The notes: generated by a model not told the origin, from the letters alone. A stretch of 64,000 nucleotides of DNA from UBA4719 sp038249115 (GCA_038249115.1 JBBRWQ010000004.1:13080-77079), one strand, 5' to 3'; positions 34,172 to 43,573 are shown, counted from the first letter of the stretch. Program-made: numbers and translations.

Positions 34172-35644
34172 GTGGCTACCTCTGATCCGACCAGCGCCCT
34201 CCTTCATGAGGCCGTGCGCCGGCTGGCTCCGATTCTGCCGCTGCTGACCGAGCTGGGCTCCCGCTTCGTGGATGCGGGTCACGAGATCGCTCTGGTCGGC
34301 GGCCCGGTCCGGGACGCATTTCTGGGGCGGGTGTCGCCCGACCTGGACTTCAACACGTCGGCTAGCCCGGAACAGACCCACGCCATCCTGGCCGGCTGGG
34401 CGGACGCCAACTGGGACGTTGGCCGGCTCTTCGGGACGATCGGTGCGCGCAAGGGCGACCACATCATCGAGGTCACGACCTATCGCGCGGACGCCTATGA
34501 CCGCACGACCCGCAAGCCGGTGGTGGCGTTTGGCGACAACCTGCTGGACGATCTGGTCCGACGGGACTTCACGGTCAACGCGATGGCGATGAAGCTCCCA
34601 TCGCTGGAGTTCGTGGACCCGCACCACGGGCTGGCCGATCTGGCCGCCCGCGTGCTGCGCACTCCGGGAGCACCCGAGGTGTCCTTCGCCGACGACCCGT
34701 TGCGGATGATGCGGGCTGCACGCTTCGTGTCTCAGCTGGGCTTCACCGCGGCACCCGAGGTCGTCGAGGCGATGACCACCATGGCCGCCTCGCTGGACAT
34801 CGTGTCCGCCGAGCGAATCCACGACGAGTTCGTCAAGCTGATCATGGGCCGCGCCCCCCGCCAGGGCCTGGCATTGTTCGTCGAGTCAGGCCTTGCCGAC
34901 CACGTTCTCCCCGAGCTTCCGGCGCTCAAGCTCGAGGTCGACGAGCACCATCGGCACAAGGACGTCTACGAGCACTCGCTGATCGTGCTCGAGCAGGCCA
35001 TCGCCCTGGAAGGCCCGAGCGACGGACCGGCCGAGGACGTGCCTGGACCGGACCGCGTCCTGCGCCTGGCCGCCTTGCTGCACGACATCGGTAAGCCGGC
35101 GACGCGCCGCTTCGAGGACGCTGGCGGTGTGAGCTTCCATCACCACGAGGTCGTCGGCGCCAAGCTGGCCGCGCGCCGGCTGAAGGCGATGCGCTTCGAC
35201 AAGGACACCATCAAGGCCGTGTCCAGGCTGATCGAGCTGCACCTGCGTTTCCATGGTTTCGGGGGCGGTGAATGGACCGACTCGGCCGTACGCCGCTACA
35301 TCACCGACGCCGGGCCGCTACTGCCTCGTCTGCATCGGCTGACCCGCTCGGACTGCACGACCCGAAACGTGCGTAAGGCCCAGAGCCTGTCGCGGACCTA
35401 TGACGATCTCGAGGCGCGGATCACCCGCCTTTTGGAGCAGGAACAGCTGGATGCCGTGCGTCCGGAGCTGAACGGCACCGAGATCGCCGAGGTGCTGGGG
35501 ATCGCTCCTGGGCCGGTCCTGGGCCGGGCATACAAGTACCTGCTCTCTGTTCGCATGGACCAGGGACCCATCGGCAAAGAGGCAGCGATCCTGGCACTGC
35601 AGGCGTGGTGGGCGGATCAACCTGAGTCGACTCAGCTGACCTGA
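34172..35644 (+). CDS. cca: CCA-adding tRNA nucleotidyltransferase with HD domain
   Basis: 490 residues from GTG 34172. Polymerase beta-like head: ALVGGPVRDAFLGR, with metal-binding DLDF, and RRDFTVNAMAMKLPSLEFVD. Then the RNA-binding neck (DDPLRMMRAARFVSQLGF, ERIHDEFVKLI) and an HD domain (LLHDIGKPATRRFEDAGGVS, HHHEVVGAKLAARRLKAMRF). It adds or repairs the 3' CCA of tRNAs. Mycobacterial pcnA (Rv3907c) is the same family and is also divergent from the NUDIX gene. No clear Shine-Dalgarno; leaderless translation is possible. The 3' end carries a doubled AGCTGACCTG. Confidence 0.93.
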   Translation: MATSDPTSALLHEAVRRLAPILPLLTELGSRFVDAGHEIALVGGPVRDAFLGRVSPDLDFNTSASPEQTHAILAGWADANWDVGRLFGTIGARKGDHIIEVTTYRADAYDRTTRKPVVAFGDNLLDDLVRRDFTVNAMAMKLPSLEFVDPHHGLADLAARVLRTPGAPEVSFADDPLRMMRAARFVSQLGFTAAPEVVEAMTTMAASLDIVSAERIHDEFVKLIMGRAPRQGLALFVESGLADHVLPELPALKLEVDEHHRHKDVYEHSLIVLEQAIALEGPSDGPAEDVPGPDRVLRLAALLHDIGKPATRRFEDAGGVSFHHHEVVGAKLAARRLKAMRFDKDTIKAVSRLIELHLRFHGFGGGEWTDSAVRRYITDAGPLLPRLHRLTRSDCTTRNVRKAQSLSRTYDDLEARITRLLEQEQLDAVRPELNGTEIAEVLGIAPGPVLGRAYKYLLSVRMDQGPIGKEAAILALQAWWADQPESTQLT

Positions 35645-35715
35645 GCTGACCTGAGCCTTCGGTGCAGCTGTGGATAAGCCACGGTGTGGTCTGGCCCTGC
35701 ATGTCAGCATGCGGC

Positions 35716-36426
35716 ATGGTCAACGTCGGGGTGAAGGTCCTTTTCTGCGGTGAGGAGTTCCCGGCGGTGGCCGGCCGGCGGCTGACGATCGGGCGTTCGG
35801 GAGACGTGGAGATCGACGACAACCCTTACCTCCACCGCAACTTCCTGGTGGTCGACCAGGAGGCGGGCCTGTGGTGGCTGTCCAACGTCGGCTCGATGTT
35901 GACGGCTACCGTTGCTGACGACAAAGGGCTGTTCCAGGCGTGGCTTTCGCCGGGCGCACGGATTCCGTTGGCATTCAACCGGATCGCGGTCTGGTTCACC
36001 GCAGGGCCGACCACCTATGACTTCGAGATCGTGGTCGACGACCCGGTCTTCGTGTCGGCGACCCCGGACGCCGCCGAGCAGGACCATTCCGGTGGGATGA
36101 CCGTCGGCCGGGTGTCACTCACGGCCGACCAGAAGCTGCTCATCGTGGCTCTGTGTGAGAACCACCTGTCGCGCGGCTATCCGGGCAGCAGCCGGATCCC
36201 GTCCTCGGCCGATGCCGCCACGCGCCTCGGATGGACCATCACCCGGTTCAACCGCAAGCTGGACAACGTCTGCCAGAAGCTGGCCGACGCCGGCAACCGT
36301 GGGCTGCACGGTGGCATCGGCAATCTGGCCAGCAACCGCAAGTCCCGCCTCGTCGAGCATGCCCTGTCGACCCGGCTCGTCACCGAGTGCGATCTGGCGT
36401 TGCTGGGCGGCGGGCCGATCCGGTGA
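35716..36426 (+). CDS. FHA-like protein with C-terminal helix-turn-helix region, T7SS-linked
   Basis: 236 residues from ATG 35716 (MVNVGVKVLFCGEEF); upstream codons are open but unlike coding sequence. The N-terminal ~110 residues look like an FHA fold (RRLTIGRSGDVEIDDNPYLH, then RNFLVVDQEAGLWWLSNVGS). The C-terminal ~95 residues have a winged-helix pattern (LTADQKLLIVALCENHL; ATRLGWTITRFNRKLDNVCQ). The stop overlaps the secretion ATPase start in GTGA, so the two are translationally coupled. Role is inferred: phosphothreonine sensing or regulation of the secretion locus. The FHA Arg and Ser/His positions are partly recognisable only. Confidence 0.65.
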   Translation: MVNVGVKVLFCGEEFPAVAGRRLTIGRSGDVEIDDNPYLHRNFLVVDQEAGLWWLSNVGSMLTATVADDKGLFQAWLSPGARIPLAFNRIAVWFTAGPTTYDFEIVVDDPVFVSATPDAAEQDHSGGMTVGRVSLTADQKLLIVALCENHLSRGYPGSSRIPSSADAATRLGWTITRFNRKLDNVCQKLADAGNRGLHGGIGNLASNRKSRLVEHALSTRLVTECDLALLGGGPIR

Positions 36427-39400
36427 AGCTGAAGCTCACCCTGCAGCCATCAATGCTGTCGTCACTCACGGTGTTGTCATCGTCAACGCCGGTAGCGAGC
36501 CGGGCAAGCCGAGATCTGGTCGCCACCATGGACTCCTCGACGACCATCGGGGACCTGGCGACCTACCTCGTTCGCGCCGACCCGCGCGCCGCCGAGTTTC
36601 ACGGACTCAGCGCGAGCAACCTCACGCTGACCCTGGTCGACCAGGTCAACACTGTGCTCGATCCTCGCTCGACCGTGCCGGAGAGCAGCCTCCGCTCGGG
36701 GGTCAGGGTTGCCGTGACCCGGCGCAGCGAGACCTTCGTGGATGCCGGCCGCGCGGTCGCGGTGGCCTCGGTCGTGGCGGGTCCTGACAGCGGCAAGGAG
36801 TTCCCGCTATGGTGCGGGACGGCATACATCGGTCGTGGGCACGACTGCGAGATCCAGGTGAGCGACTCCTCGGTCTCGCGCCGTCACGCCAGGCTCGTTG
36901 TCGCAGGGCCGCCTGACCTTCCCGAGGTGGTGGACCTCGGTTCGGCCAACGGGCTGTCGATCGGAGGCGTCGAGGTGTCGCGCGCGGTTCTGGCGGCTGG
37001 CGATCGCGTCAGGCTCGGCGACACCGAGGTCGAGGTACGCCTGCTCGCGGGCGATTCCGACTCGCCCGGCGGTGACTCGCCGTATGCAGCCTTCTCGAGA
37101 TCGCCGCGTATCGCACCCCTGTTCGAAGGCCGCGAGTTCGAGCTGCCCGAGCTGCCCGAGCGACCCAGGCCGTCGCGGATGCCGTGGCTGGCCATGATGT
37201 TTCCGGTGTTCATGGGTGTGGGCTTGTTCGCGTTCACCCGCAGCCCCTATTCGCTGATGTTCGTCCTGATGTCGCCGATGATGATGCTCGGTAACCACGT
37301 CGAACAGACCCGGGGAGGCAAAAAGGAGTTCGAGAGCGCCATGCGGGACTTTCGCGTGGATCTCGAGATCCTGCGGGTGGAGATTCGTGAGTTGTTGCAG
37401 GTTGAGGCCGATCGGCGCGGCCACGAGAACCCGTCCAGTGCCAGCTGCATGGAAGCTTGCCGCCAGCTCAGTCCTCTGTTGTGGACGAGGCGCCGCGACA
37501 CGTCCGGGTTCCTTCAGCTCCGGCTCGGCACGGGGACGCTGCCGTCGCGCAGCTCGATCAGGATGCCGTCGGTCGGCCGGTCCACGGCGGAGGCCTGGCT
37601 CGAGGTGGCCACGTCGATCGAGGGCCTGTCCACCGTTCCCGACGTTCCGATAGTCGTCGATCCACTTGCCACTGGCGCGATTGGCCTGTCTGGCCTTCGC
37701 AGCACCGCGCTGCCGGTGGCCAGATCCCTTGTGCTGCAAGCAGTTTCGCTTCATTCACCGGCTGACCTGATCGTGGCTGCTTTCGCGTCGTCTGCCTCCG
37801 CGGCGGACTGGGACTGGCTCAAGTGGGTGCCTCACACGACGTCGCCGCACAGCCCGATCGCGGCCAACCACCTGGCCAGTGCGGCGCCCTCTTGTTCGGC
37901 GCTGTTGTCCGAGCTCGAGGATCTGGTCAAGTCGCCATCAGAGCCCCTGCAGGACCGTGACCGTGAGCATCCACGAGTGCTGGTCCTGGTCGAGAACGAC
38001 GCTCCCGTGGAGCGCAGCCGGCTGGTGCAGCTCGCCGAGAGGGGGTGGCATCACGGCGTCTGTGTGGTCTGGCTTGCGCCTTCGACGGTCTTGCTGCCGG
38101 CGGCCTGCCGGGTCTTCGTCGAGGTGGGCGCCAGCGAGGGTGAAGTGGGCTACGTCAAGGAGGGCAGGCTCGTCACGCCGGTCACCGTTGATGTCGTCGG
38201 CCTGGACCAGACCCTGGCGGCGGCGCGTGCCCTGGCGTCCGTCGAGGACTCCGGAGCACCGGTCGACGACGCCAGTGACCTGCCACGCACGGTCTCGCTG
38301 CTGACGCTCACCGGCACCGAGCTAGCCGGTTCCCCCGATGCCGTGATCGAGCGCTGGGGCGAGAGCCGGTCGATCCTCACCGGCCCCTTCGCCCCTGAGT
38401 CCCCCAGCCGAAGGCCCGGCAACCTGCGAGCGATCGTCGGCCAGTCGGCGCAGGGGACGTTCTCCCTCGACCTGCGCGCCGACGGTCCGCACGCCTTGGT
38501 CGGGGGCACGACCGGTGCCGGCAAGTCCGAGCTCCTCCAGGCGTGGATCCTCGGCATGGCGGCCGCGCACTCCCCGCAACGGGTCACCTTCCTGCTCGTG
38601 GACTACAAGGGCGGTTCGGCCTTTCGCGACTGCGTGGACCTGCCGCACACGGTCGGTCTCGTGACCGACCTCTCGCCGCATCTCGTCCGGCGGGCGCTGG
38701 CCTCACTCTCGGCTGAGCTGCGCTACCGCGAGCACCTGTTGGCGAAGTACCAGGCCAAGGACCTCGTCGAGCTCGAGCGCCGTGGCGAGGTCGACGCACC
38801 GCCGAGTCTGGTGATCGTCGTCGACGAGTTCGCAGCCCTGGTCCAGGAGGTCCCGGGGTTCGTCGAGGGTGTGGTCAACGTCGCGCAGCGCGGTCGATCC
38901 CTGGGTCTGCACCTGATCCTGGCGACACAGCGTCCGGCGGGCGTCATCAAGGACAACCTGCGCGCCAACACCAACCTGCGACTGGCGTTGCGGGTTGCCG
39001 ACGAGAACGACAGCTCGGACGTTATTGGCTCGACCATGGCCGCTCGATTCGACCCGGCTCTACCCGGCCGCGCCGTGTCCAAGAGCGGACCGAGGGGACT
39101 CACGCCGTTCCAGGCGGGGTACGCCGGCGGGTGGACCTCCGATACTCCCTCACCGCCGGAGATTCGGGTCGAGACGCTCCACTTCGGACTCGGCGCGGTG
39201 TGGGAGCCGCCGCTCACCCAGGCGGACCTCGAGCTCGACGCGGCGGACCTCGGCCCGACCGACATCCAGCGGCTGGTGGCGACCATCGGCGTGGCTGCCA
39301 CCACCGCGGGCCTGTCGAAGCCGCGCGCGCCGTGGCTGCCTGAGCTGCATCCGACCTACGACCTGGGGCGACTGCCCGCCGGAGATCGCGACGGCCATCT

Positions 39401-40883
39401 GGTCTTCGGCGTGGCGGACGACCCGGACCACCAGGCCCAGCCCGTCGTGGCGTTCGACCCCGACCAGGAGGGCAACCTCGCCGTTTTCGGCGCCAGCGGC
39501 TCGGGGAAGAGCGCGTTCCTGCGCACCATCGCGCTCGCGGCCGGGTTCTCCGGGCGTGGCGGGCGTGGCGAGCGTGGTGGGCCGAGTCACGTCTATGGCC
39601 TCGACTTCGGCAACCATGCCCTGTCGATGCTCGAGTCGCTGCCGTACGTGGGAAGCATCGTGCCCGGCGCCGATCACGAGCGGGTCACCCGGCTGCTGAC
39701 GTTCCTGCGCGACACGATCGACGAGCGCGCGACGCGTTACACCAGAGCCAGCGCTGCAACGATCACGGACTACCGTCGCATCGCCCGGGTGCCGGACGAG
39801 CCACGGATCATCGTGCTGGTCGACGGGCTCACCGCCTTCCGCCAGGCTTACGAGACCGGCGGCAGGATCCGATGGCTCGACCTGTTCACCTCGCTGGCCG
39901 CCGCCGGCCGACCGGTGGGCGTCCACTTCGTGATCTCGGTTGACCAACGCACCGGTATGCCGAGCTCCCTGGCATCGGCTGTTCAGCGCCGGGTGGTTCT
40001 GCGGATGGCCCACCCCGATGACTACAGCTTCCTCGGCGCTGCCGGTGACGTCCTTGGCATGGCCTCGCCGCCTGGCCGAGGACTGTTCAACGGCGCAGAG
40101 ATCCAGTGTGCAGTCCTCGGCGGCGCGGCGGAGGTCGCGATCCAGTCGCGTGCACTGTCGGCGTTCGCAGAGGCCGAGCGCAGCGCGGGCACCGACCAGG
40201 CTGCTCCGATCGGCGCCCTGACCGAACGGGTCGTGATGGATGCTCTTCCACGCCACATCGACGGGCGCCCGGTGCTCGGGGTCGGTTCGACGAGCCTGTC
40301 GCCGTTGGCGTTCGAGCCGCGCGGGTCATTCGTGGTCACCGGGCCCTCGGGCAGCGGGCGCACCACGAGCCTGGCGTCGCTCGCCCGTTCACTCCAACGC
40401 TGGAACCCTTCGATGACGCTCTACTTCTTCACACCGAAGCGGTCCTCCGAGCTCGCAGCCCTGACGGAGTGGACGCAGGTTGCCGCCGGGATGGACGCCG
40501 TCGTCGCGCTGTCCACCCGACTGCAGAATGCGCTGCACGAGGGCGGGCACGAGGGGCCGATGGCCGTCGTCATTGAACGGGTGGACGACCTGGCGGGCAC
40601 CGCGGGCGAGTCGCCTCTGTCTGGTCTGGTCAAGGCATGCATCGACAACCAGCATCTCGTCGCAGCTGAAGGCGAGGTGATGTTCTTCAGCTCCAGCTTC
40701 GGCCTCGCCGCCCTGTTGAAGACCTCGCGTTCGGGCCTGGTTCTCCAGCCGGAGGGAGTCGAGGGGCAGACCGTCTTCCGCTCCACCTTCCCTGCGCTGA
40801 GCCAGACGGACCTGCCCCAAGGTCGCGGTTTCCTCGTGCGACGGGGGCGTCCTGAGCTGCTTCAGGTAGCCCTCCCCGAGTAG
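36423..40883 (+). CDS. FHA-FtsK/SpoIIIE type VII secretion ATPase (EssC/EccC-like)
   Basis: 1486 residues from GTG 36423. N-terminal ~125 residues are ubiquitin-like, then an FHA domain (IGRGHDCEIQVSDSSVSRRH at ~136), two membrane helices (~253-290, WLAMMFPVFMGVGLFAFTRS...), and three FtsK-type ATPase modules. Module 1 is intact (GGTTGAGKSEL; Walker B IVVDEFAAL). Module 2 has Walker A GASGSGKSAFL but LVDGLTAF lacks the Glu. Module 3 has GPSGSGRTTS, with Arg for the Walker Lys. One chain with FHA plus three ATPases and this length is like firmicute EssC, unlike the split EccCa/EccCb of mycobacteria. Two WXG100 genes follow. Confidence 0.88.
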   Translation: MKLKLTLQPSMLSSLTVLSSSTPVASRASRDLVATMDSSTTIGDLATYLVRADPRAAEFHGLSASNLTLTLVDQVNTVLDPRSTVPESSLRSGVRVAVTRRSETFVDAGRAVAVASVVAGPDSGKEFPLWCGTAYIGRGHDCEIQVSDSSVSRRHARLVVAGPPDLPEVVDLGSANGLSIGGVEVSRAVLAAGDRVRLGDTEVEVRLLAGDSDSPGGDSPYAAFSRSPRIAPLFEGREFELPELPERPRPSRMPWLAMMFPVFMGVGLFAFTRSPYSLMFVLMSPMMMLGNHVEQTRGGKKEFESAMRDFRVDLEILRVEIRELLQVEADRRGHENPSSASCMEACRQLSPLLWTRRRDTSGFLQLRLGTGTLPSRSSIRMPSVGRSTAEAWLEVATSIEGLSTVPDVPIVVDPLATGAIGLSGLRSTALPVARSLVLQAVSLHSPADLIVAAFASSASAADWDWLKWVPHTTSPHSPIAANHLASAAPSCSALLSELEDLVKSPSEPLQDRDREHPRVLVLVENDAPVERSRLVQLAERGWHHGVCVVWLAPSTVLLPAACRVFVEVGASEGEVGYVKEGRLVTPVTVDVVGLDQTLAAARALASVEDSGAPVDDASDLPRTVSLLTLTGTELAGSPDAVIERWGESRSILTGPFAPESPSRRPGNLRAIVGQSAQGTFSLDLRADGPHALVGGTTGAGKSELLQAWILGMAAAHSPQRVTFLLVDYKGGSAFRDCVDLPHTVGLVTDLSPHLVRRALASLSAELRYREHLLAKYQAKDLVELERRGEVDAPPSLVIVVDEFAALVQEVPGFVEGVVNVAQRGRSLGLHLILATQRPAGVIKDNLRANTNLRLALRVADENDSSDVIGSTMAARFDPALPGRAVSKSGPRGLTPFQAGYAGGWTSDTPSPPEIRVETLHFGLGAVWEPPLTQADLELDAADLGPTDIQRLVATIGVAATTAGLSKPRAPWLPELHPTYDLGRLPAGDRDGHLVFGVADDPDHQAQPVVAFDPDQEGNLAVFGASGSGKSAFLRTIALAAGFSGRGGRGERGGPSHVYGLDFGNHALSMLESLPYVGSIVPGADHERVTRLLTFLRDTIDERATRYTRASAATITDYRRIARVPDEPRIIVLVDGLTAFRQAYETGGRIRWLDLFTSLAAAGRPVGVHFVISVDQRTGMPSSLASAVQRRVVLRMAHPDDYSFLGAAGDVLGMASPPGRGLFNGAEIQCAVLGGAAEVAIQSRALSAFAEAERSAGTDQAAPIGALTERVVMDALPRHIDGRPVLGVGSTSLSPLAFEPRGSFVVTGPSGSGRTTSLASLARSLQRWNPSMTLYFFTPKRSSELAALTEWTQVAAGMDAVVALSTRLQNALHEGGHEGPMAVVIERVDDLAGTAGESPLSGLVKACIDNQHLVAAEGEVMFFSSSFGLAALLKTSRSGLVLQPEGVEGQTVFRSTFPALSQTDLPQGRGFLVRRGRPELLQVALPE

Positions 40884-40968
40884 GGGAGTGCTCCCCATCG
40901 ACAGCGCATGAAGGGGCACGTAGTTTCGGCCAGGTCGGGTTGGTGAGCGTCGTTCGAAGGGAAACCAT

Positions 40969-41262
40969 ATGAGCAACAACGGTGGCGGCAGCTCGTGGGA
41001 GGGCATGAACCCCGATGTCGTGGAGACCCAGGCCCGCATCCTCCAGGGTTTGTCGCAGGAGATCACCGCCCTGATGAACAAGATCGAGGGTGAGACCTCG
41101 CAGCTCGCCGATGCCTGGCACGGCGATGACTCCAACAAGTTCGCAGCCGACTGGGCCGGCACGCACAGGCCGGTGTTCACCGTGGCGGCCACGCTCCTTC
41201 AAGGCATGAGCGACATCAGCCAGCGCAGCGCCGGTCAGCAGCGGGCCACCTCGTCGAGCTGA
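40969..41262 (+). CDS. WXG100-family (Esx-like) protein 1
   Basis: 97 residues. Two predicted helices around a WHG turn (DAWHGDDSNKFAADW), the WXG100 hairpin seen in EsxA/EsxB. A Ser-rich C-terminal tail ends TSSS; no YxxxD/E secretion signal is evident. GAAGGGAAACC precedes the ATG. Probably a substrate or structural partner of the ATPase encoded 85 bases upstream, likely dimerising with the next gene's product, with which it shares DSxxFAADW. Target and effector are unknown. Confidence 0.85.
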   Translation: MSNNGGGSSWEGMNPDVVETQARILQGLSQEITALMNKIEGETSQLADAWHGDDSNKFAADWAGTHRPVFTVAATLLQGMSDISQRSAGQQRATSSS

Positions 41263-41300
41263 CGTCCGTCAGCGTTGAGTCGTATTCGAAAGGGACTGTG

Positions 41301-41573
41301 ATGGCTGTCAGCCAAGGCATGGATCGTCCAGCAGTACTGATGGTTGCGGGTCAGCTGGACTCTGACCAGCAGGCGGTGACTGATCTGATGCAACGAACCT
41401 CGTTGGTGGTCGGCACCCTCGGCCAGAACTGGTTCGGTCCCGACTCGAGCCAGTTCGCTGCGGACTGGGCGACTCACTCCAGGTCGCTGCAGATGGCGGC
41501 TGACTCGATGGCGATGATGTCCAAGAGTGCCCGCATCCAGGCTGCCGACCAGGAGACAACCTCGAACAGCTAG
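41301..41573 (+). CDS. WXG100-family (Esx-like) protein 2
   Basis: 90 residues from ATG 41301 (GTG 41298 is directly before it). Helix-turn-helix hairpin with WFG in LGQNWFGPDSSQFAADW. It is paralogous to the preceding gene and 38 bases downstream. No canonical YxxxD/E is seen near the C-terminus. The pair lies near cca; mycobacterial esxE/esxF also lie next to the cca-like pcnA gene. A perfect 22-base-pair terminator follows. Confidence 0.83.
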   Translation: MAVSQGMDRPAVLMVAGQLDSDQQAVTDLMQRTSLVVGTLGQNWFGPDSSQFAADWATHSRSLQMAADSMAMMSKSARIQAADQETTSNS

Positions 41574-41611
41574 GCAGGCTCTCGTCCCGGGATCAACCGC
41601 AGCGCATATCG

Positions 41612-41658
41612 GCACGTATGAAGGGCCCGGTTCTTGGAACCGGGCCCTTCATACGTGC
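41612..41658. terminator. Perfect 22-bp hairpin, bidirectional terminator
   Basis: Arms 41612-41633 and 41637-41658 are exact inverted complements with a 3-base loop (TTG). It sits between the convergent WXG100 gene and ino1. There is no long U-tract on either side, as is common in high-GC terminators. Confidence 0.88.
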
Positions 41659-41716
41659 CCTTCATTTGTCGTGACCGGCCCACCTGAGGTGGGCACTCTT
41701 CATACCGTGTGGAAGG

Positions 41717-42796
41717 TCAGCGCTCTTCGGTGCCGGCGATGAACGCCTCGAGCTTCGCGCGACCGATGTCGTCGGGGCGCTGCACGGGCGGGGACTTCAT
41801 CAGGTAGGACGACGCTGAGATCAGGGCGCCGCCGATGCCACGGTCCTTGGCGATCTTTGCTGCGCGGATGCAGTCGATGATGATGCCAGCCGAGTTGGGG
41901 GAGTCCCAGACCTCGAGCTTGTACTCCAGGTTCAGCGGCACGTTGCCGAATGCGCGACCCTCGAGGCGGACGTAGGCCCACTTGCGGTCGTCGAGCCACT
42001 GGATGTAGTCGCTCGGGCCGATGTGGACGTTGCGCTCGCCCAGGTCGTGATTCAGGTTGGACGTGACGGACTGGGTCTTGGAGATCTTCTTGGACTCCAG
42101 GCGGTCGCGCTCCAGCATGTTCTTGAAGTCCATGTTGCCGCCGACGTTCAGCTGGTACGTGCGGTCCAGCACGACGCCGCGGTCCTCGAAGAGCTTGGCC
42201 ATGACGCGGTGGGTGATCGTCGCGCCGACCTGGGACTTGATGTCGTCGCCGATGACCGGGACGCCGGCGTCTTCGAACTTCTTGGCCCACACGGGGTCGG
42301 AGGCGATGAAGACCGGCAGGGCGTTGACGAACGCGACCTTGGCATCGATGGCGCACTGGGCGTAGTACTTGTCAGCGACCTCGGAGCCGACCGGCATGTA
42401 CGAGACGAGCACGTCGACCTTGGCGTCCTTGAGGGCCTGGACGATGTCCACCGGCTCGGCGTCGGACTCTTCGATGGTCAGGCGGTAGTACTTGCCGAGA
42501 CCGTCGTTGGTGACCCCGCGCTGGACGATGACACCGGTCGGTGGCACGTCGGCGATCTTGATGGTGTTGTTCTCAGAGGCGACGATGGCCTCGGACAGGT
42601 CGAACCCGACCTTCTTGGCATCGACGTCGAAGGCGGCGACGAACTCGACGTCCTTGACGTGGTAGTCACCGAACATGACGTGCATCAGACCGGGCACGCT
42701 GGCGCTCGGGTCGGCGTCCTTGTAGTACTCGACTCCCTGCACCAGCGAACTGGCGCAGTTGCCGACGCCAACGATGGCGACGCGCACTGATCCCAT
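41717..42796 (-). CDS. ino1: myo-Inositol-1-phosphate synthase
   Basis: 359 residues from ATG 42796, with AAGGAG seven bases upstream. It converts glucose 6-phosphate to inositol 1-phosphate using NAD, the first step to phosphatidylinositol and mycothiol in Actinobacteria. Motifs: VAIVGVGNCASSLVQGVEYY, the NAD/catalytic region ALPVFIASDPVWAKKF, GDDIKSQVGATITHRVMAKL, NVGGNMDFKNML and LEVWDSPNSAGIIIDCIRAA. Next to a PadR gene as in mycobacteria (Rv0046c-Rv0047c). The distal iol operon would consume inositol, so both directions exist in this genome. Confidence 0.96.
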   Translation of the reverse strand: MGSVRVAIVGVGNCASSLVQGVEYYKDADPSASVPGLMHVMFGDYHVKDVEFVAAFDVDAKKVGFDLSEAIVASENNTIKIADVPPTGVIVQRGVTNDGLGKYYRLTIEESDAEPVDIVQALKDAKVDVLVSYMPVGSEVADKYYAQCAIDAKVAFVNALPVFIASDPVWAKKFEDAGVPVIGDDIKSQVGATITHRVMAKLFEDRGVVLDRTYQLNVGGNMDFKNMLERDRLESKKISKTQSVTSNLNHDLGERNVHIGPSDYIQWLDDRKWAYVRLEGRAFGNVPLNLEYKLEVWDSPNSAGIIIDCIRAAKIAKDRGIGGALISASSYLMKSPPVQRPDDIGRAKLEAFIAGTEER

Positions 42797-42846
42797 GGGT
42801 TTCTCCTTGTTGTTGTGGTGCAAAAACACCTTGGTATGACGGATGG

Positions 42847-43479
42847 TCACGTGGTGGGCGGCTCGACGGATGGTCCGGTGGGGGGGACGGTTGTCGAGCC
42901 GGTGGGGGCTGTGGACGAACGCTCGGACTCGATCAGCTCGGAGAGCCATCGGACCTCACGCTCGACGGAGTCGAGGCCGTGGCGTTGCAGCTCGGCGGTG
43001 TAGAGGTCCAGCCGCTCCCGACGCTGCGTTGCCGCGGAGCGGAAGGCGTCCAGGCGTTCCTCGAGCCGGCTTCGTCGGCCCTCGAGAATGCGAAGTCGCA
43101 CATCGGCCTCGGTCCGGCCGAAGAAGGCGAAGTGCACGTTGAAGGTGTCGTCCTCCCAGGCTGACGGCCCGGAATGGGACAGCAGTGCGTGGAGCTGGTC
43201 CTTGCCTTCGGGGGTGAGCTTGTAGACGATCCGAGCCCGGCGGCTGGCGGTGCCGCTGCTTGTGGCAGGTGCCCCAGGGGCGTCATCGTCGGCGGCGCTC
43301 TCGGCGATCCAGCCGCGCCCGACCAGGTCACGCAGGCACGGATAGAGAGTCCCGAAGGACAATGCCCGAAATGCCCCCAGGACGGCGTTGAGTCGCTTGC
43401 GCAGCTCGTAGCCGTGCATCGGTGAGTCGTGCAGGAGACCGAGGATGGCGAGCTCCAACAGGGCGGAACGTCGACTCAA
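42847..43479 (-). CDS. PadR-family transcriptional regulator
   Basis: 210 residues from TTG 43479 (LSRRSALLELAILGLL) with AGGAGGT ten bases upstream; the longer open frame to 43533 lacks a good site. The PadR winged helix is clear: ELAILGLLHDSPMHGYELRK, FGTLYPCLRDLVGRGWI. A C-terminal coiled coil (EGRRSRLEERLDAFRSAA...) gives dimerisation. The end is Thr/Pro-rich. It lies 50 bases upstream of ino1 on the same strand, so it may control ino1 and itself, probably through the palindrome at 43574-43596. Ligand unknown. Confidence 0.9.
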   Translation of the reverse strand: MSRRSALLELAILGLLHDSPMHGYELRKRLNAVLGAFRALSFGTLYPCLRDLVGRGWIAESAADDDAPGAPATSSGTASRRARIVYKLTPEGKDQLHALLSHSGPSAWEDDTFNVHFAFFGRTEADVRLRILEGRRSRLEERLDAFRSAATQRRERLDLYTAELQRHGLDSVEREVRWLSELIESERSSTAPTGSTTVPPTGPSVEPPTT

Positions 43480-43573
43480 GCTGGTCCTACCTCCTGATTT
43501 CAAGCTGCGTTGCCTGCTCCGCGGTGGCGGCATGGCAGGACAGATTACTAACTGTCAGAAGCACCATAGCATT

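Noticed and set aside
36231..36422. Upstream extension of the secretion ATPase
   Set aside because: It lies in the +1 frame of the FHA gene; the GTGA overlap at 36423 is the natural start.
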